Below are positions 14,801-24,304 of a DNA stretch of 64,000 nt, in pieces. A program made the translations under genes and the position numbers. The stretch covers positions 27,201 to 91,200 of the forward strand of contig CAUJGJ010000303.1 in NCBI GenBank assembly GCA_963170055.1, in the 5' to 3' direction. Position 1 is the stretch's first letter; every line of letters begins with the position of its first letter. The notes beneath the pieces are model-generated. The model ran no database searches. It saw only the letters and a program-made list of their open reading frames with translations, and was not told the DNA's origin. Origin of the DNA: Halisarca cf. caerulea. Taxonomy: Eukaryota > Porifera > Demospongiae > Chondrillida > Halisarcidae.

Positions 14801-17800
14801 TATCATGACCGCAATAAAACATGACGCTCAAGAGGCGGAAGTTTGGGGTCGCCATATATCTCGAATGATGATAGCAAGAAAGTTTGAATACTTGTTTTAA
14901 GCTTTTTGAAGTACAGTACTGTACTTATTTATGAGTAACTAACCTTGCCATACATGTGTCGATGCATGTACTCATGTTGCACGTGTGAGCCTTGTACGAG
15001 TGATAATTATTATCGCATTCAAATGGATGAAAACCATAGATCCTTTATCTATGGTGGAACAGGCCCTATTCAGTGAACTAATCCAGCAATGGCTTCAAAG
15101 CTCGAACAACTTTCTAAATCTTTAAGAGAAAGAATTGTCCGCCTTTGGTAGGAAAGAGTCCAATTTTAAATTCCTGGAACATTCTTACTTTGCCACTTAT
15201 TCAAATTTGACCTCTGTAACATATTGTATTGTGTTGTTACAAATCAGGACCTTGCTACATATCATATACTGTAGGTACACAGATTACCTATCCTAAGAGG
15301 TGGTAGGAAAGATTTAGTGACCCCCATCACTAAATCTTCCCTCTATATAGGGGAGAGGTTTAGTGTGCCATTTAGTGACCCATCCCACAACTATAATAGG
15401 AGAGATTTAGTGATCCCCCTCACTAAGTCTCTCCTCTATACGGGTGGAATAAAATACATTTAGTGACATTTTGTACAGAACCGCAGGCGAAGGGTGGAAG
15501 TAGGGGCTAGCAGCTGGACAAAGTACAGCAGTGCTGTGGATTCCTCTACTACCATGCTAAGGGAAATTGGAGACCTGAGGATGGGTTTTTATCCAGAGTG
15601 GTTACTATTTTACCATGTTTAGATGCTGCGCGGCAATAACAGTACAACAGCAGGCCGGTACTATTACTTGCGACCCATAACTATTAAAAGTCATTGCATG
15701 TATGGATACTGTATGTGCCACCCTATTTTCAATTTCTAGCTACATCACTGTGTATGGATATACATGTGCATGAGCATACACGTGTGTGAGAGCGTTTGTA
15801 CTATAGTATTACATATGTACATAGTATGTGTGTGTGTGGGTGGGGGGCATTGCTTGTCTCTTGCATCAAGTGTATTCCTCTTTATCTTCACCTAACTGTA
15901 CAGTATTATGGAGGGCAACACTGACCTGACTGAAACTTCTGCGAGAGTGTTAGCTGTTAGAGGTACCAAGAAGAACAAGGATGGAAGTGAATGAAGGCTG
16001 TGGTCTTGTTTTGTGTCTGTTGTATTTGCACAGTATGTCACAACAGTAGTCTTGGTCCACTACTGCTGTGTGTTCCTCTTGTGCAGTGTAGTGTTCTCCC
16101 ATGCCGGTTCCTAGGGCATGTCAGTCCAACTTGCTTTCTTTTCTTGCGACTCCTTATACGTACTTAGTGTATTATTGATTGTATTGTGATTATCTTGTGA
16201 GTTTCTCCATAGGGAACATGGAATTGGTCAAATTCTAACCTACTCAAGCTATTTGTGTGTTTCTGTATATATGCAATGTACAGTGTGCACGTATGTGATC
16301 ACACACACTTCAGCACAACTTTGAATAATTTTGTAGATCACGCAGTGAGACCATAATTCAAGATTATTATGGTATATTCATATTCATTCGGCAATTGTAT
16401 CTTGGTTAGAGTTTAAGATCACGACTGTTGTATTATGTGGTTGTTGTTATATTTGTGGCACAAGACTGGTTATCATTCCTCTTTTAATCAAAATCATACT
16501 ACAGTGGGCCCTCACTTATCTGACCACGTTTGTGTCCTACAAAATGTGTTTGATAAACCAGGTGTTGGACAAATTAGGTTAGATTGTACACAATTTAGTG
16601 ATGAGGATTCACAGCAAAATGTAAGTTAAAGGAATTTTTCAGATAAACCAGTTTCGAATAAATCATTTGTGACTGTATTTGGTCTTGTACAATACCAATT
16701 TCTGAAAATTTTGCAGATTCTGATAGGGGCAATGCTTGTGATGGTAATATAGTTTTCAGTAGTGCCCAATCCCACACTGCAGTATATACATATTGAAGCG
16801 TTGTGTGTGTGTCCTCATCATCCATTGGTGTTCTCTTTTTGGTCACTGAAGGTTTTGAATTTACAAGGGACATCATGCTGAAATCAGTAAGTTGAATCAG
16901 TATATACATACATACACATAATATTATATATGTATGTATGCATGTATATACCGTATTATATGTGCGTATACATTATTCCCTCTTCATTATTTGTAATTCC
17001 CCTAATAAAACAACTTGCATTTTGATGTTGAGGCTGTATTTCATCTGCTGTTGCCATATGAAACACTTGTCACAAAATCAGTTGGATTAGCTGAACTCAT
17101 TTAAACAAAAATGGCCCTTTTTATGGCAACTCTATCCCTATCATGTCATGAAGTGTCATGAGCATTATCATGAACATGCAGTGTTTCCTTGTTTTCATTT
17201 ATTTTATATGTACTTAATGTTTGTAACTTGTCATACTGTGGTAACAGTGCCAAGACTGTGATACACATCCTTGGTGGTAGAAAGGTGTAGTCTTGAATCC
17301 TTTTTGTACGTACTTTACTTCTATAGGATAGCATTGGATGCCTATTTCTCTAATGTTATTTCTATATATTACTTGTATCTGAGCATATGCAAAGGTTTCC
17401 TGACAGGCAGGTTTTATATGGAAATGGACAAAAACAAGCTTTAATGCTTTAATTTTGGAAAATTTTGTTGAGAAGACCATTGTCACCAATCCCTCAAACC
17501 CTAAATTCTTTCTGCTGGTATATTATTTCAAGACATGCAACCATTCTGAACATGATCAACACAGTTCACAATGTTCAGATTCATATACTGATATCCAAAA
17601 TGCTTCACTATTTCAGGTATTCCTGGATTTCTTAGGGGCAGGGACAAGGCAGGGAGAATCGTGTTACTGTAGTCCCCTTGGCATAACATTAATGTGTAAC
17701 TGTAGTTATGTACTTATAAACCTGCTTAAGTGGTCTAAAATGACCTCAGATACCACATTGTAAAACCTAAAAAGCAAATTTTCTTTGGGGGAGTACATCC

Positions 17801-18306
17801 ACGCTCTCTAGCTAGTAGTATACATATTGTACACCTCCACATCCTCTAGCTAGTAATATACTGTACACCTCCACAATATCACAGACTTATCCCTCCTAGC
17901 TTGCTGAAAGAAACCCTAAGCATGGTTACTTACCCCCCCCCCCCCACACACACACACAACCCATGCAAAATCCTGTATGCAGCCATGTAGTAGAATTTCA
18001 GCACAATAGAATTTATGTAAAGGGGAATCCCTCAAATAATTTGATTATTAAACCCATACATAAATTTGTACAATTAATTCTTGTTAGTTCACCCTAATTT
18101 GTTTTGAAAAAAATTTGGTGGATTAATGAGTTTGGCAGATTGTCCAAATCAGTGTGCAGATTAATGAGAATTCACTGTAGCTTTATGGTATTTCTCTTCC
18201 ATCCATGAATAGAGATCACTATATCTCTTTACCAATGAAACACGTGTAAAGATCGTCTCAGATATATCACGACCTACTCTTATAATTTTGTAAGTATTTG
18301 TGTATA

Positions 18307-18366
<60 letters not shown>

Positions 18367-18704
18367 TGAATATCATAGGGCAATATCCATCAGCTTGTGT
18401 ATGCTATACGTAGTTGAAAGTGTATCATGATGACATTTGATTGGTTGATTCTTCCTTCATGCAGGGCTAATGGCAGCACTTTGCCTTTCAAAAGAGTAAT
18501 TACTGTTACCACCAGTGCCAATTCAATGGTATCATATTATCTTTTTCATTTGCAGTCTTGTGCTGTACAACCTTTCACACATCTTTCCTCTCGTAGATAT
18601 CCATTCAGCATGTTGAAGGGAATCATCATGTACATCTGAATCAACCTGAACTGGTAGCAGAGCATGTGTCAGCATTCCTGGACCACAGTAGGAGCAAACT
18701 ATAA
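639..18704 (+). CDS. SERHL-like serine hydrolase, copy A (12 exons, 299 aa)
   Basis: Alpha/beta-hydrolase of the serine-hydrolase-like (SERHL) family; the family's substrate is not well established. Exons: 639-681, 1753-1836, 2505-2675, 4506-4547, 4841-4860, 5248-5322, 11847-11944, 15904-15986, 16852-16886, 18213-18289, 18465-18528, 18597-18704. They sum to 900 nt with every phase closing and all introns GT-AG. Visible motifs: IPVPWGHIAGKSWG (17-30), oxyanion-side LHGWLDNAGSFD (41-52), DLPGHGLSSH (69-78), nucleophile elbow CHSLG (Ser112; the first Gly of the usual G-x-S-x-G is Cys), C-terminal GNHHVH with probable catalytic His274. Length matches the roughly 310 aa of vertebrate SERHL2. The start ATG at 639 opens a 14-codon first exon whose phase-1 donor (gttagt) joins exon 2; copy B has an equivalent first exon. 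Odd: at the end of exon 10/start of exon 11 this copy reads LANGS where copy B reads MANDS, so a possible acidic residue is missing. Exon calls rest on homology and splice logic; the first exon is the least certain. Confidence 0.88.
1979..2072. repeat. (CA)n microsatellite in SERHL-A intron 2
   Basis: About 47 uninterrupted CA units. In the sense direction of the gene the repeat is (CA)n. Copy B also carries a sense-(CA)n tract in its intron 2. Confidence 0.95.
2283..2345 (+). repeat. Possible tRNA-derived SINE-like segment
   Basis: The stretch tagcgcagtagttgggg resembles a tRNA A-box, and ctggatccagaatg about 35 bases later is a weak B-box match. It does not fold as a full tRNA by eye. A similar ggtctagtagc motif recurs near 63580, hinting at a dispersed repeat. 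Confidence 0.25.
2976..2993. repeat. Poly-G run in SERHL-A intron 3
   Basis: A run of about 18 G residues, followed by C/G-rich degenerate sequence to about 3120 with repeated ccccaataa-like words. Probably the remnant of a repeat end. Confidence 0.6.
4506..4547 (+). CDS. SERHL copy A exon 4 (nucleophile-serine exon)
   Basis: A 42-nt exon encoding LKWEKFSFLCHSL plus a split Gly on each side. It carries the predicted nucleophile Ser112 in C-H-S-L-G. Acceptor is ttttattttag, donor is gtaggt. It enters in phase 1 and leaves in phase 1, joining the 20-nt microexon downstream. Confidence 0.9.
4841..4860 (+). CDS. SERHL copy A exon 5 (20-nt microexon)
   Basis: A 20-nt exon between tctcctccag and gtgagc. 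It completes the split Gly and encodes A-N-I-A-G-M, the start of the helix after the nucleophile. Without it the phase between exons 4 and 6 cannot close. An exactly 20-nt counterpart exists in copy B (34456-34475). Confidence 0.88.
6089..6151. repeat. (AT)n microsatellite in SERHL-A intron 6
   Basis: About 31 AT units. Confidence 0.95.
6329..8449. mobile_element. Non-autonomous MULE-like transposon with 9-bp TSD
   Basis: A 2,121-bp element in intron 6 of SERHL-A. Terminal inverted repeats of about 78 bp begin GGGATGTTGT and differ at only a few positions. It is flanked by a perfect 9-bp target duplication GTTCAGCTG (6320-6328 and 8450-8458). Long TIRs plus a 9-bp duplication are typical of Mutator-like elements. 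Each TIR contains five tandem 7-bp units (ACGGATC and variants). No transposase frame is visible, so it is non-autonomous. A smaller MITE (7868-8101) is nested inside. Confidence 0.85.
7868..8101. mobile_element. MITE nested in the MULE-like element
   Basis: Starts around AGGGTAAAACTATG and ends around CCCCGCTGTACCCT. The interior, including gtcaaccacaag and aacttaaccat, matches a second copy at 38189-38393 in SERHL-B intron 1. Boundaries are approximate. Confidence 0.6.
8766..8820. repeat. (CA)n microsatellite
   Basis: Interrupted CA repeat with CATA variants, in SERHL-A intron 6 just beyond the MULE-like element. Confidence 0.9.
11227..11315. mobile_element. 89-bp palindromic MITE
   Basis: Two perfectly complementary arms of about 29 bp, starting GTCTCGTTCCCAGCCCC, surround a short AT-rich loop. 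Flanked by TA on both sides, so a TA-targeting (Tc1/mariner-type) MITE is likely. Lies in SERHL-A intron 6. Confidence 0.75.
12335..12596. repeat. Palindromic TTTAGTGA foldback array
   Basis: Three or more direct copies of a unit that is itself an inverted repeat (aagatttagtgaccccca followed by its complement catcactaaatcttcc). The outer parts match the TIR of the adjacent element at 12598-15469. Probably a partially duplicated TIR. Confidence 0.75.
12598..15469. mobile_element. TIR-bounded element enclosing an RT relic
   Basis: TIRs of about 185 bp (12598-12783 and about 15284-15469) begin ATGTCACTAAATGTATTTTA and are near-perfect inverted copies. The interior holds a decayed non-LTR reverse-transcriptase gene on the minus strand. 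No clear target duplication is visible. It lies in SERHL-A intron 7. The TIR-plus-RT combination is unusual; an insertion of a LINE fragment into a DNA transposon is the simplest reading. Confidence 0.7.
12810..14295 (-). pseudogene. Non-LTR reverse-transcriptase relic (C-terminal part)
   Basis: Minus-strand pieces in several frames follow the order of LINE-type RT C-termini. At 14295-14047: YRYLGIDQLLEMDDNLV, then EYRKRLHKIWKSQLNSKNKV and KAINALP, the thumb region. Next, around 14040-13870, the pattern ELKGLDVLT...LYIPRSQGGRGLQS appears across a stop. At 13058-12810: RRQFPGYSVVIVPVVIGSLG. Frameshifts and stops show it is dead. The polymerase palm is not present. Family recognition is from memory of motif order, not from a search. 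Confidence 0.65.
18310..18365. repeat. (GT)n microsatellite in SERHL-A intron 10
   Basis: About 27 GT units beginning 20 bases after the exon 10 donor; it fills about a third of this 175-nt intron. Copy B intron 10 has the same repeat in the same sense orientation. Confidence 0.95.
18597..18704 (+). CDS. SERHL copy A exon 12 (terminal exon, catalytic His)
   Basis: Encodes ISIQHVEGNHHVHLNQPELV and onward to FLDHSRSKL and a TAA stop. The GNHHVH motif matches the conserved GNHxVH of SERHL proteins. The exon and the roughly 30 nt of intron before it are almost identical to copy B, up to the CCACAG just before the last few codons, where the two genes separate abruptly. Confidence 0.92.
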   Translation: MSIQHVEGNHHVHLNQPELVAEHVSAFLDHSRSKL

Positions 18705-19280
18705 GAGCTATTTAATTTTATTTGAATGGTAATATTGGAAATCTTGGAATATTTAATTGACAGTCTTTGTAAATATTCCAAGTAGGTTTATAATAATATA
18801 TTAATTTTTATGTTAGTGTTATGTTGTGTATGGTTGAAAGATGGAGTAATGAATTTTTGTACAGATTAACTTATTTATTATCTCAAAGTATATCGTGAAC
18901 TTTTAATGTTATATTAGCTTTAGAATTTAATTATTTTGATTAGTTTTAATGTTAAAACTTTTAAGTTTTTAGAATATTTCACCAAAATCTGTGCATGCAT
19001 GCATGCATGAGCAGAGATGCATGGTGACAGTTCATGATCGTCTTTCATAATTATATACCGTATATAGCGCTAAATTTTCAAAGAGCTAAACTTTTGTGGT
19101 TATTGGCCACATCGATCGATCTGTGCAGAAATAATTATAATAATTATGGGTCTATTCATCTGCTACATACATAATTCTGTGCATGCAAATTTCGTATGCA
19201 AATTTCAAGCTCTGACATGCACTGATCATCCTTGAAAAACGCAATCAAATTAAGTTAAGCTCCTCAAAAATTATTTAGTG
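18705..19280. other. 3' flank of SERHL copy A
   Basis: AT-rich sequence after the stop codon, presumably 3' UTR and intergenic. I see no canonical AATAAA close to the stop. A short tgcatgcatgcatgcatg run lies near 19000. Confidence 0.4.
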
Positions 19281-19288
19281 CTATATAC

Positions 19289-19822
19289 CAGTGTTGTGGT
19301 AATGGTAATTAGTAATTGTAATCAATTGTAATTAGGTATACATTTGCCTGTAATGGTAATGTAATGGTAACGGAGCTGTTTCAGTCTCAGAGTAGTTGTA
19401 ATGGTAGTTGGTATTCTTTTGCTATTTGCATCAAATTACACAATTACCATGCAACTACTCTGATGTATATTGTGTATATCTGTGGATATATTTTGCCCCC
19501 TAAGAAGGTAGATTTTGGCTAGTTTGAGGCTATTTTCTGTGCTACAGTTAACCGGGTGGCTGGTGGAAACAGGAAAATAACATCAATCACATGATTTAGA
19601 TCACCACATACATGAAATCTCGGTAGGTTGTAATAACGTTTGCAAGCATCCAAGAATAAATCTGTAATTAGTAATTGTAATTGCAATTCTAGAAATGTAG
19701 TTGCAATGGTAATTGATTACTTTAGTGGAGGTCCGTAGTGGTAATGGTAATCGTACTGCTTTGATGCCAAGATAATTGCAATGGTAGTTGATTGTAATAC
19801 CCCTGTAATGGCCACAACACTG
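19289..19822. mobile_element. hAT-like MITE with perfect 8-bp TSD
   Basis: A 534-bp element starting CAGTGTTGTGG and ending CCACAACACTG. It is flanked by an exact 8-bp duplication CTATATAC (19281-19288, 19823-19830). The interior is a degenerate array of GTAATGGTAATTG-like words. The TIR start CAGTG and the 8-bp duplication fit the hAT superfamily. No coding capacity. Confidence 0.85.
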
Positions 19823-20349
19823 CTATATACGGTATATAAAATAAGAAGAATATGTGCCTGCATGAGTGAATAGTTTTATAATATAATATATATGCTGCAT
19901 GCAATTGCATATAATTCAGTGCAGTTATTGCAGAAACTGCAAATGCAGCAAATATATAGAAGATCGAAGAACGTACGTATGCATGCAATTGATCGATTTG
20001 TGTATATACCAACTGTCTTCGCATACACAGGTGCACGTGACATGTATGTCCATGTGCACTAGAGCCTTAATTGTTCAAATTTAAATGGCCACCCTATATA
20101 GACTAAGAGCCAGCACAAGTTACCCCCATGCACTTTTCTTCTGTTAAATGTGCTTATGGATCTCTAGCTGCAACAAGCAAATGTTGATATTACTATTAAT
20201 TTTAAGTTTAAGTGGACTGCAACAATCCACTTAAACCTTTGCTGTCTACACTCTGTAAAGCAGAAAATGACTATTGATTCGAACCATAAAAATAGGGTTA
20301 GTGCAAAACCCAATCATGTAAACAATTGTTTAGAGTAGCCATGTATATA

Positions 20350-20529
20350 CAGTGGAACCTTTCTATTGTGGTCACTGTGTAATGCAGCCACCTGCATGTC
20401 TACACCAGCCACTAATTCTTCTCCGAATCAGCAGTAATGTATGGTATTCTACCTCATTAAAGCAGCCACCTGTCTATAACAGCCAAAAAAATTCGCCCCA
20501 ATGGTGACCACAATAGACAGGTTCCACTG
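20350..20529. mobile_element. 180-bp Tc1/mariner-type MITE
   Basis: TIRs CAGTGGAACCTTTCTATTGT and ACAATAGACAGGTTCCACTG, flanked by TA on both sides. No coding capacity. It belongs to the same (TA)CAGTGRAACC group as copies at 46475, 47759 and about 29741. Confidence 0.8.
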
Positions 20530-21210
20530 TATATACTTTGTCAACAATTTTCCACCATCAATATCTAAATATTCACTGTGGTCAAACTTACAATTCTTCT
20601 TTGTTCCTGATATGTCCATCCAAATGTTTTTGACACAAAGTAAAAACACAAACTTGGGGACATGTCAAGAATGGAGCATGCTATCAAAATTGACGTCCAA
20701 GGTGAACCTCATGTGATCTACGTAACTCCCGCAAAATGACAGCTCTACACAATCGTTTAGATAACTGGGTTTTGGAAAGAATCTCAGTCACTTATTTGAA
20801 GAAGTCTGTCTCTTGTTGTCTGTCACAAGGATATCAAATGATATGATGACGTTGTCACAGGGTCACGTGTCCCACCTAATATTTGTCCCCCTACATGCAT
20901 TCCTAGGATAGGATTTACCCTGACTGGACACAATGTACTCGGACTGTGTGTCCCCCTAGGATGCATGTTCCTAAGAGACATTGTCCTTTTTAGGAACAGG
21001 TACGTGTCCCCTATATATACTATAGTCTAAAAGCAATTAAAACAATTTATGATGGAACAGTATATACATATAAATAAATCAATTTCGTGCAAAATGGCAG
21101 CTCTATATAAACAATCATTTAGACTAACAATAAGGAATAATAATAATTCATGATCATGATAACAGTATTTGATCGATATCTTTGTCATTAAAATGTGTAA
21201 TTTTCATTTT

Positions 21211-21243
21211 ATAATAATAATAATAATAATAATAATATAATAA
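21211..21243. repeat. (ATA)n trinucleotide repeat
   Basis: About eleven ATA/TAA units. Confidence 0.85.
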
Positions 21244-21412
21244 TGAATGAACAAATGCAAGAATCAATCCCTGACAACAATTATAATGGCATATACATAA
21301 TATACAGCAGATAGACATGTCACTGTTACAAATAGATACCTCTGTACCTATGGGGTGCCGTTTGTAAAAATATTCAATAATGTGCTTCCATTTACAGAAT
21401 GTTGATATTTGT

Positions 21413-21728
21413 GTTCATCCATGGATATATAATATACATCCGTGGATATATAATATACATCCGTGACTATATAATATACATCCGTGGCTATATAATATAC
21501 ATCCGTGGATATATAATATACATCCGTGGATATATAATATACATCCGTGGATATATAATATACATCCGTGGATATATATTATATATCCATGGATGTATAA
21601 TATACATCCGTGGATATATAATATACATCCGTGGATATATAATATACATCCATGGATATATAATATACATCCATGGATATATATTATACATCCATGGATA
21701 TATATTATACATCCGTAGATATATGTTT
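21413..21728 (+). repeat. 21-bp tandem array (left arm)
   Basis: About 15 copies of GGATATATAATATACATCCGT with point variants (ccgtgg/ccatgg). Because 21 is a multiple of three it creates long spurious open frames with 7-residue periodicity. Inverted counterparts lie at 22925-23325 and 24097-24240. Confidence 0.9.
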
Positions 21729-21873
21729 AATTTTGCATCATCACGTGATGTCATGTGATGGCGATTCACTCTGTCACATGGTGTCATGTGATCACTCATT
21801 GAGAACCATATTACCAAGCAGTAAATTGCAATATAGTGTAAAAATAGAATGAGCACATGGTCTGGACACCAAA

Positions 21874-22615
21874 ATGGCTGAAGAAGGGCAGAACAGAGAA
21901 GATCAAGAGTCCTGCACACGAAGACCCAAGTCAGATGTAAACCCAGACAAAGTGAAGTTCCTTATGTCAAAAGGCTTCTCCAAGACCAAAATCTCTTCTC
22001 TCCTTGGTATTAGTCGCCAAACTTTTTACAACCATTTGAAATTGTGGGATTCAGCCACATTCACCAAATACACTGCTATTACTGATGATGAGCTTGATGA
22101 TAAAGTGAGACAAATCAAATTATTACATCCTAATGATGGTGAAGTGATGATGGCAGGCCACTTGAAGTCATAGGGCACATTTGTGCCCAGGGCAAAATTG
22201 AGGGCCAGCATATACACAGAGTTGATCCAGAGGGAGTAGCTGAAGGAAGAATTGTGGCTGTTAAGAGGAGAGTCTATCATACTGATAGAGCTAATAGGGT
22301 ATGGCACATTGATGGCAACCACAAACTTATTAGATGGCGTTTTGTTGTGCACAGAGGAATTGACGGCTACTCGCGACTTATTACTTTCCTGAAATGTCAT
22401 ACAAATAATTAATCCAAGACGGTCCATTTCACTTTTATGCAGGGAGTAAATGAATTTAGTTAGCCCAAAAAGGTGAGAATGGATCATGGTGGTGAGAATA
22501 TCCTAGTTTGGCAGGCAATGTTGCAGGAACACGTGGCACAGATGATTGTGTTATTGCAGGTAGCTCAACCCACAATGAGCACATTGAGAGGCTGTGGAGA
22601 GATGTACATTTCCAA
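21874..22615 (+). pseudogene. Integrase-core (rve-like DDE) transposase relic
   Basis: Begins MAEEGQNREDQES, then a helix-turn-helix-like segment (DKVKFLMSKGFSKTKISSLL, then GISRQTFYNHLKLWD). A frame change near 22150 leads to [20 protein letters not shown], then [20 protein letters not shown]. This [12 protein letters not shown] motif is typical of integrase-core transposase-like proteins found in many animals. After a deletion, VRMDHGGENILV and later SSTHNEHIERLWRDVH follow in other frames, again in the family order. At least two frame breaks and an internal deletion make it non-functional. Confidence 0.75.
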
Positions 22616-22650
22616 AGGTCACCAGAACCAAGCGATATACATCGCTCCAC

Positions 22651-22790
22651 AGAGATTTTGGTCTTGGAGAAGCCTTTTGACATAAGGAACTTCACTTTGT
22701 CTGGGTTTACATCTGACTTGGGTCTTCTTGTTCAACACTCATGATCTTCTCTGTTCTGCCCTTCTTCAGCCATTTTGGTGTCCAGACCAT
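22651..22790 (-). pseudogene. Inverted duplicate of the transposase 5' end
   Basis: On the minus strand this repeats the start of the transposase gene (ATGGCTGAAGAAGGGCAG through the KVKFLMSKGFSKTKIS segment), because the TIR extends into the coding region. Confidence 0.75.
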
Positions 22791-22924
22791 GTGCTCATTC
22801 CATCTTTACACTATATTGCAATTTACTGCTTGGTAATATGGTTCTCAATGAGTGATCACATGACACCATGTGACAGTGTCAATCGTCATCACATGACATC
22901 ACGTGATGATGCAAAATTAAACAT

Positions 22925-23325
22925 ATATCTACGGATGTATAATATATATCCATGGATGTATAATATATATCCACGGATGTATATTATATATCCACGGATG
23001 TATATTATATATCCACGGATGTATATTATATATCCAAGGATGTATATTATATATCCACGGATGTATATTATATATCCACGGATGTATATTATATATCCAA
23101 GGATGTATGTTATATATCCACGGATGTATATTATATATCCACGGATGTATATTATATATCCACGGATGTATATTATATATCCACGGATGTGTATTATATA
23201 TCCACGGATGTATATTATATATCCACGGATGTGTATTATATATCCACGGATGTGTATTATATATCCACGGATGTATATTATATATCCACGGATGTGTATT
23301 ATATATCCACGGATGTGTATTATAT
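22925..23325 (-). repeat. 21-bp tandem array (right arm, part 1)
   Basis: About 19 copies of the same 21-bp unit in inverted orientation (atatatccacggatgtatatt). Interrupted at its outer end by the nested element at 23326. Confidence 0.9.
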
Positions 23326-24096
23326 CACAGGGCATTTATTTCAGCCCACAGCTGCTTGGGATTTGGGGCGTGCACGCACCAAATTTATAAACAACGTCAC
23401 CCCTAACAGTAAACAACGTCACCACAAATTGTAAACTACGTCATACAAATGAGAACGTCACTGAAAGTGCCCCATTATAAGTAGATATCAATGTTAGTGA
23501 TGTCACAGCCCCGCATCACGATACGTCATCAAAATGGCCGTTTTTTAATAGGCAAAGAGAAATCAGCTTTTCCGGAGGAGAAAATGCCCTACAACTTTCC
23601 TGTTTGTCTAACTTTTCCATTTAATGTAGTCTTGGCTATAGGATTCTGCTTGTAGAATAATGCTATAATAAGGTAAGCGAAAGTAATTACCTTATTTGTT
23701 TCCATTTTTGCCGATTTCGGGGCACCAAAAAGTGCTTTTTTCCAAATAAAAGGTTTTAACAAGGCTATAATAGTAAACATCAAGCAAATTCATATAGTTC
23801 AGATATTTTGCCAGCGACTAAAGTAAATTTCGTGAAGCTACAGGGTCATCTTCTCCTCCGGAAATGGCAATTTCTGTCTTTTACCGAAAGTTTATGGCTC
23901 CTTTGTTGTTGCCTCAAACTTCTCTGTTTCGTACTTTTTCTTCTTCGGGTGTTCCTACAAATAACATTTGTTTAATTTTATAAACTGTAATGTATAAGTT
24001 TATCCGTATTGGAAGCATAATATGCTAAGAAAATTGGTCAAGTTTCGCGACGGCCATTTTACTGTTATATCCGAGGGCTGAAATAAATACCCTGTG
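23326..24096. mobile_element. Nested 771-bp element inside the array
   Basis: TIRs CACAGGGCATTTATTTCAGC and its near-complement at the right end (GGGCTGAAATAAATACCCTG TG), flanked by TATAT (23321-23325, 24097-24101). Internal inverted words (cttttccggaggagaaaatg and cttctcctccggaaatgg) add a second fold. No coding capacity. The TSD is in AT-rich repeat sequence, so its length is uncertain. Confidence 0.75.
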
Positions 24097-24240
24097 TATA
24101 TATCCACGGATGTATATTATATATCCACGGATGTGTATTATATATCCACGGATGTATATTATATAGCCACGGATGTATATTTATATAGCCACGGATGTAT
24201 ATTATATATCCACGGATGTGTATTATATATCCACGGATGA
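24097..24240 (-). repeat. 21-bp tandem array (right arm, part 2)
   Basis: About 7 further units of the 21-bp repeat, outside the nested element, leading to the right TIR terminus at 24304. Confidence 0.88.
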
Positions 24241-24304
24241 ACACAAATATCAACATTCTGTAAATGGAAGCACATTATTGAATATTTTTACAAACGGCAC
24301 CCCA

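Larger units (their letters stand above)
21351..24304. mobile_element. Foldback transposon with 21-bp arrays in its TIRs
   Basis: A 2,954-bp element whose ends TGGGGTGCCGTTTG and CAAACGGCACCCCA are flanked by TA. The TIRs are about 645 bp on the left (21351 to about 21996), and reach inward to about 22651 on the right. Each consists of a terminal segment, a tandem 21-bp array, a spacer with repeated GTGATGTCATGTGATG words, and the 5' end of the transposase gene. The right arm is split by a younger element (23326-24096). The core holds a broken integrase-like transposase. The superfamily is uncertain: a TA duplication is not what I would expect for an IS3-like eukaryotic element. Confidence 0.75.

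Noticed and set aside
21399..21758. Long open frame with 7-residue periodicity (and its partners at 21488-21919, 22728-23390, 22889-23335).
   Set aside because: It is the translation of the 21-bp tandem array, which is open in several frames on both strands. No start context or splice logic.
22925..24240. Regularly repeated units that might look like a CRISPR array.
   Set aside because: There are no unique spacers; the repeats are head-to-tail, and the context is a eukaryotic transposon TIR.
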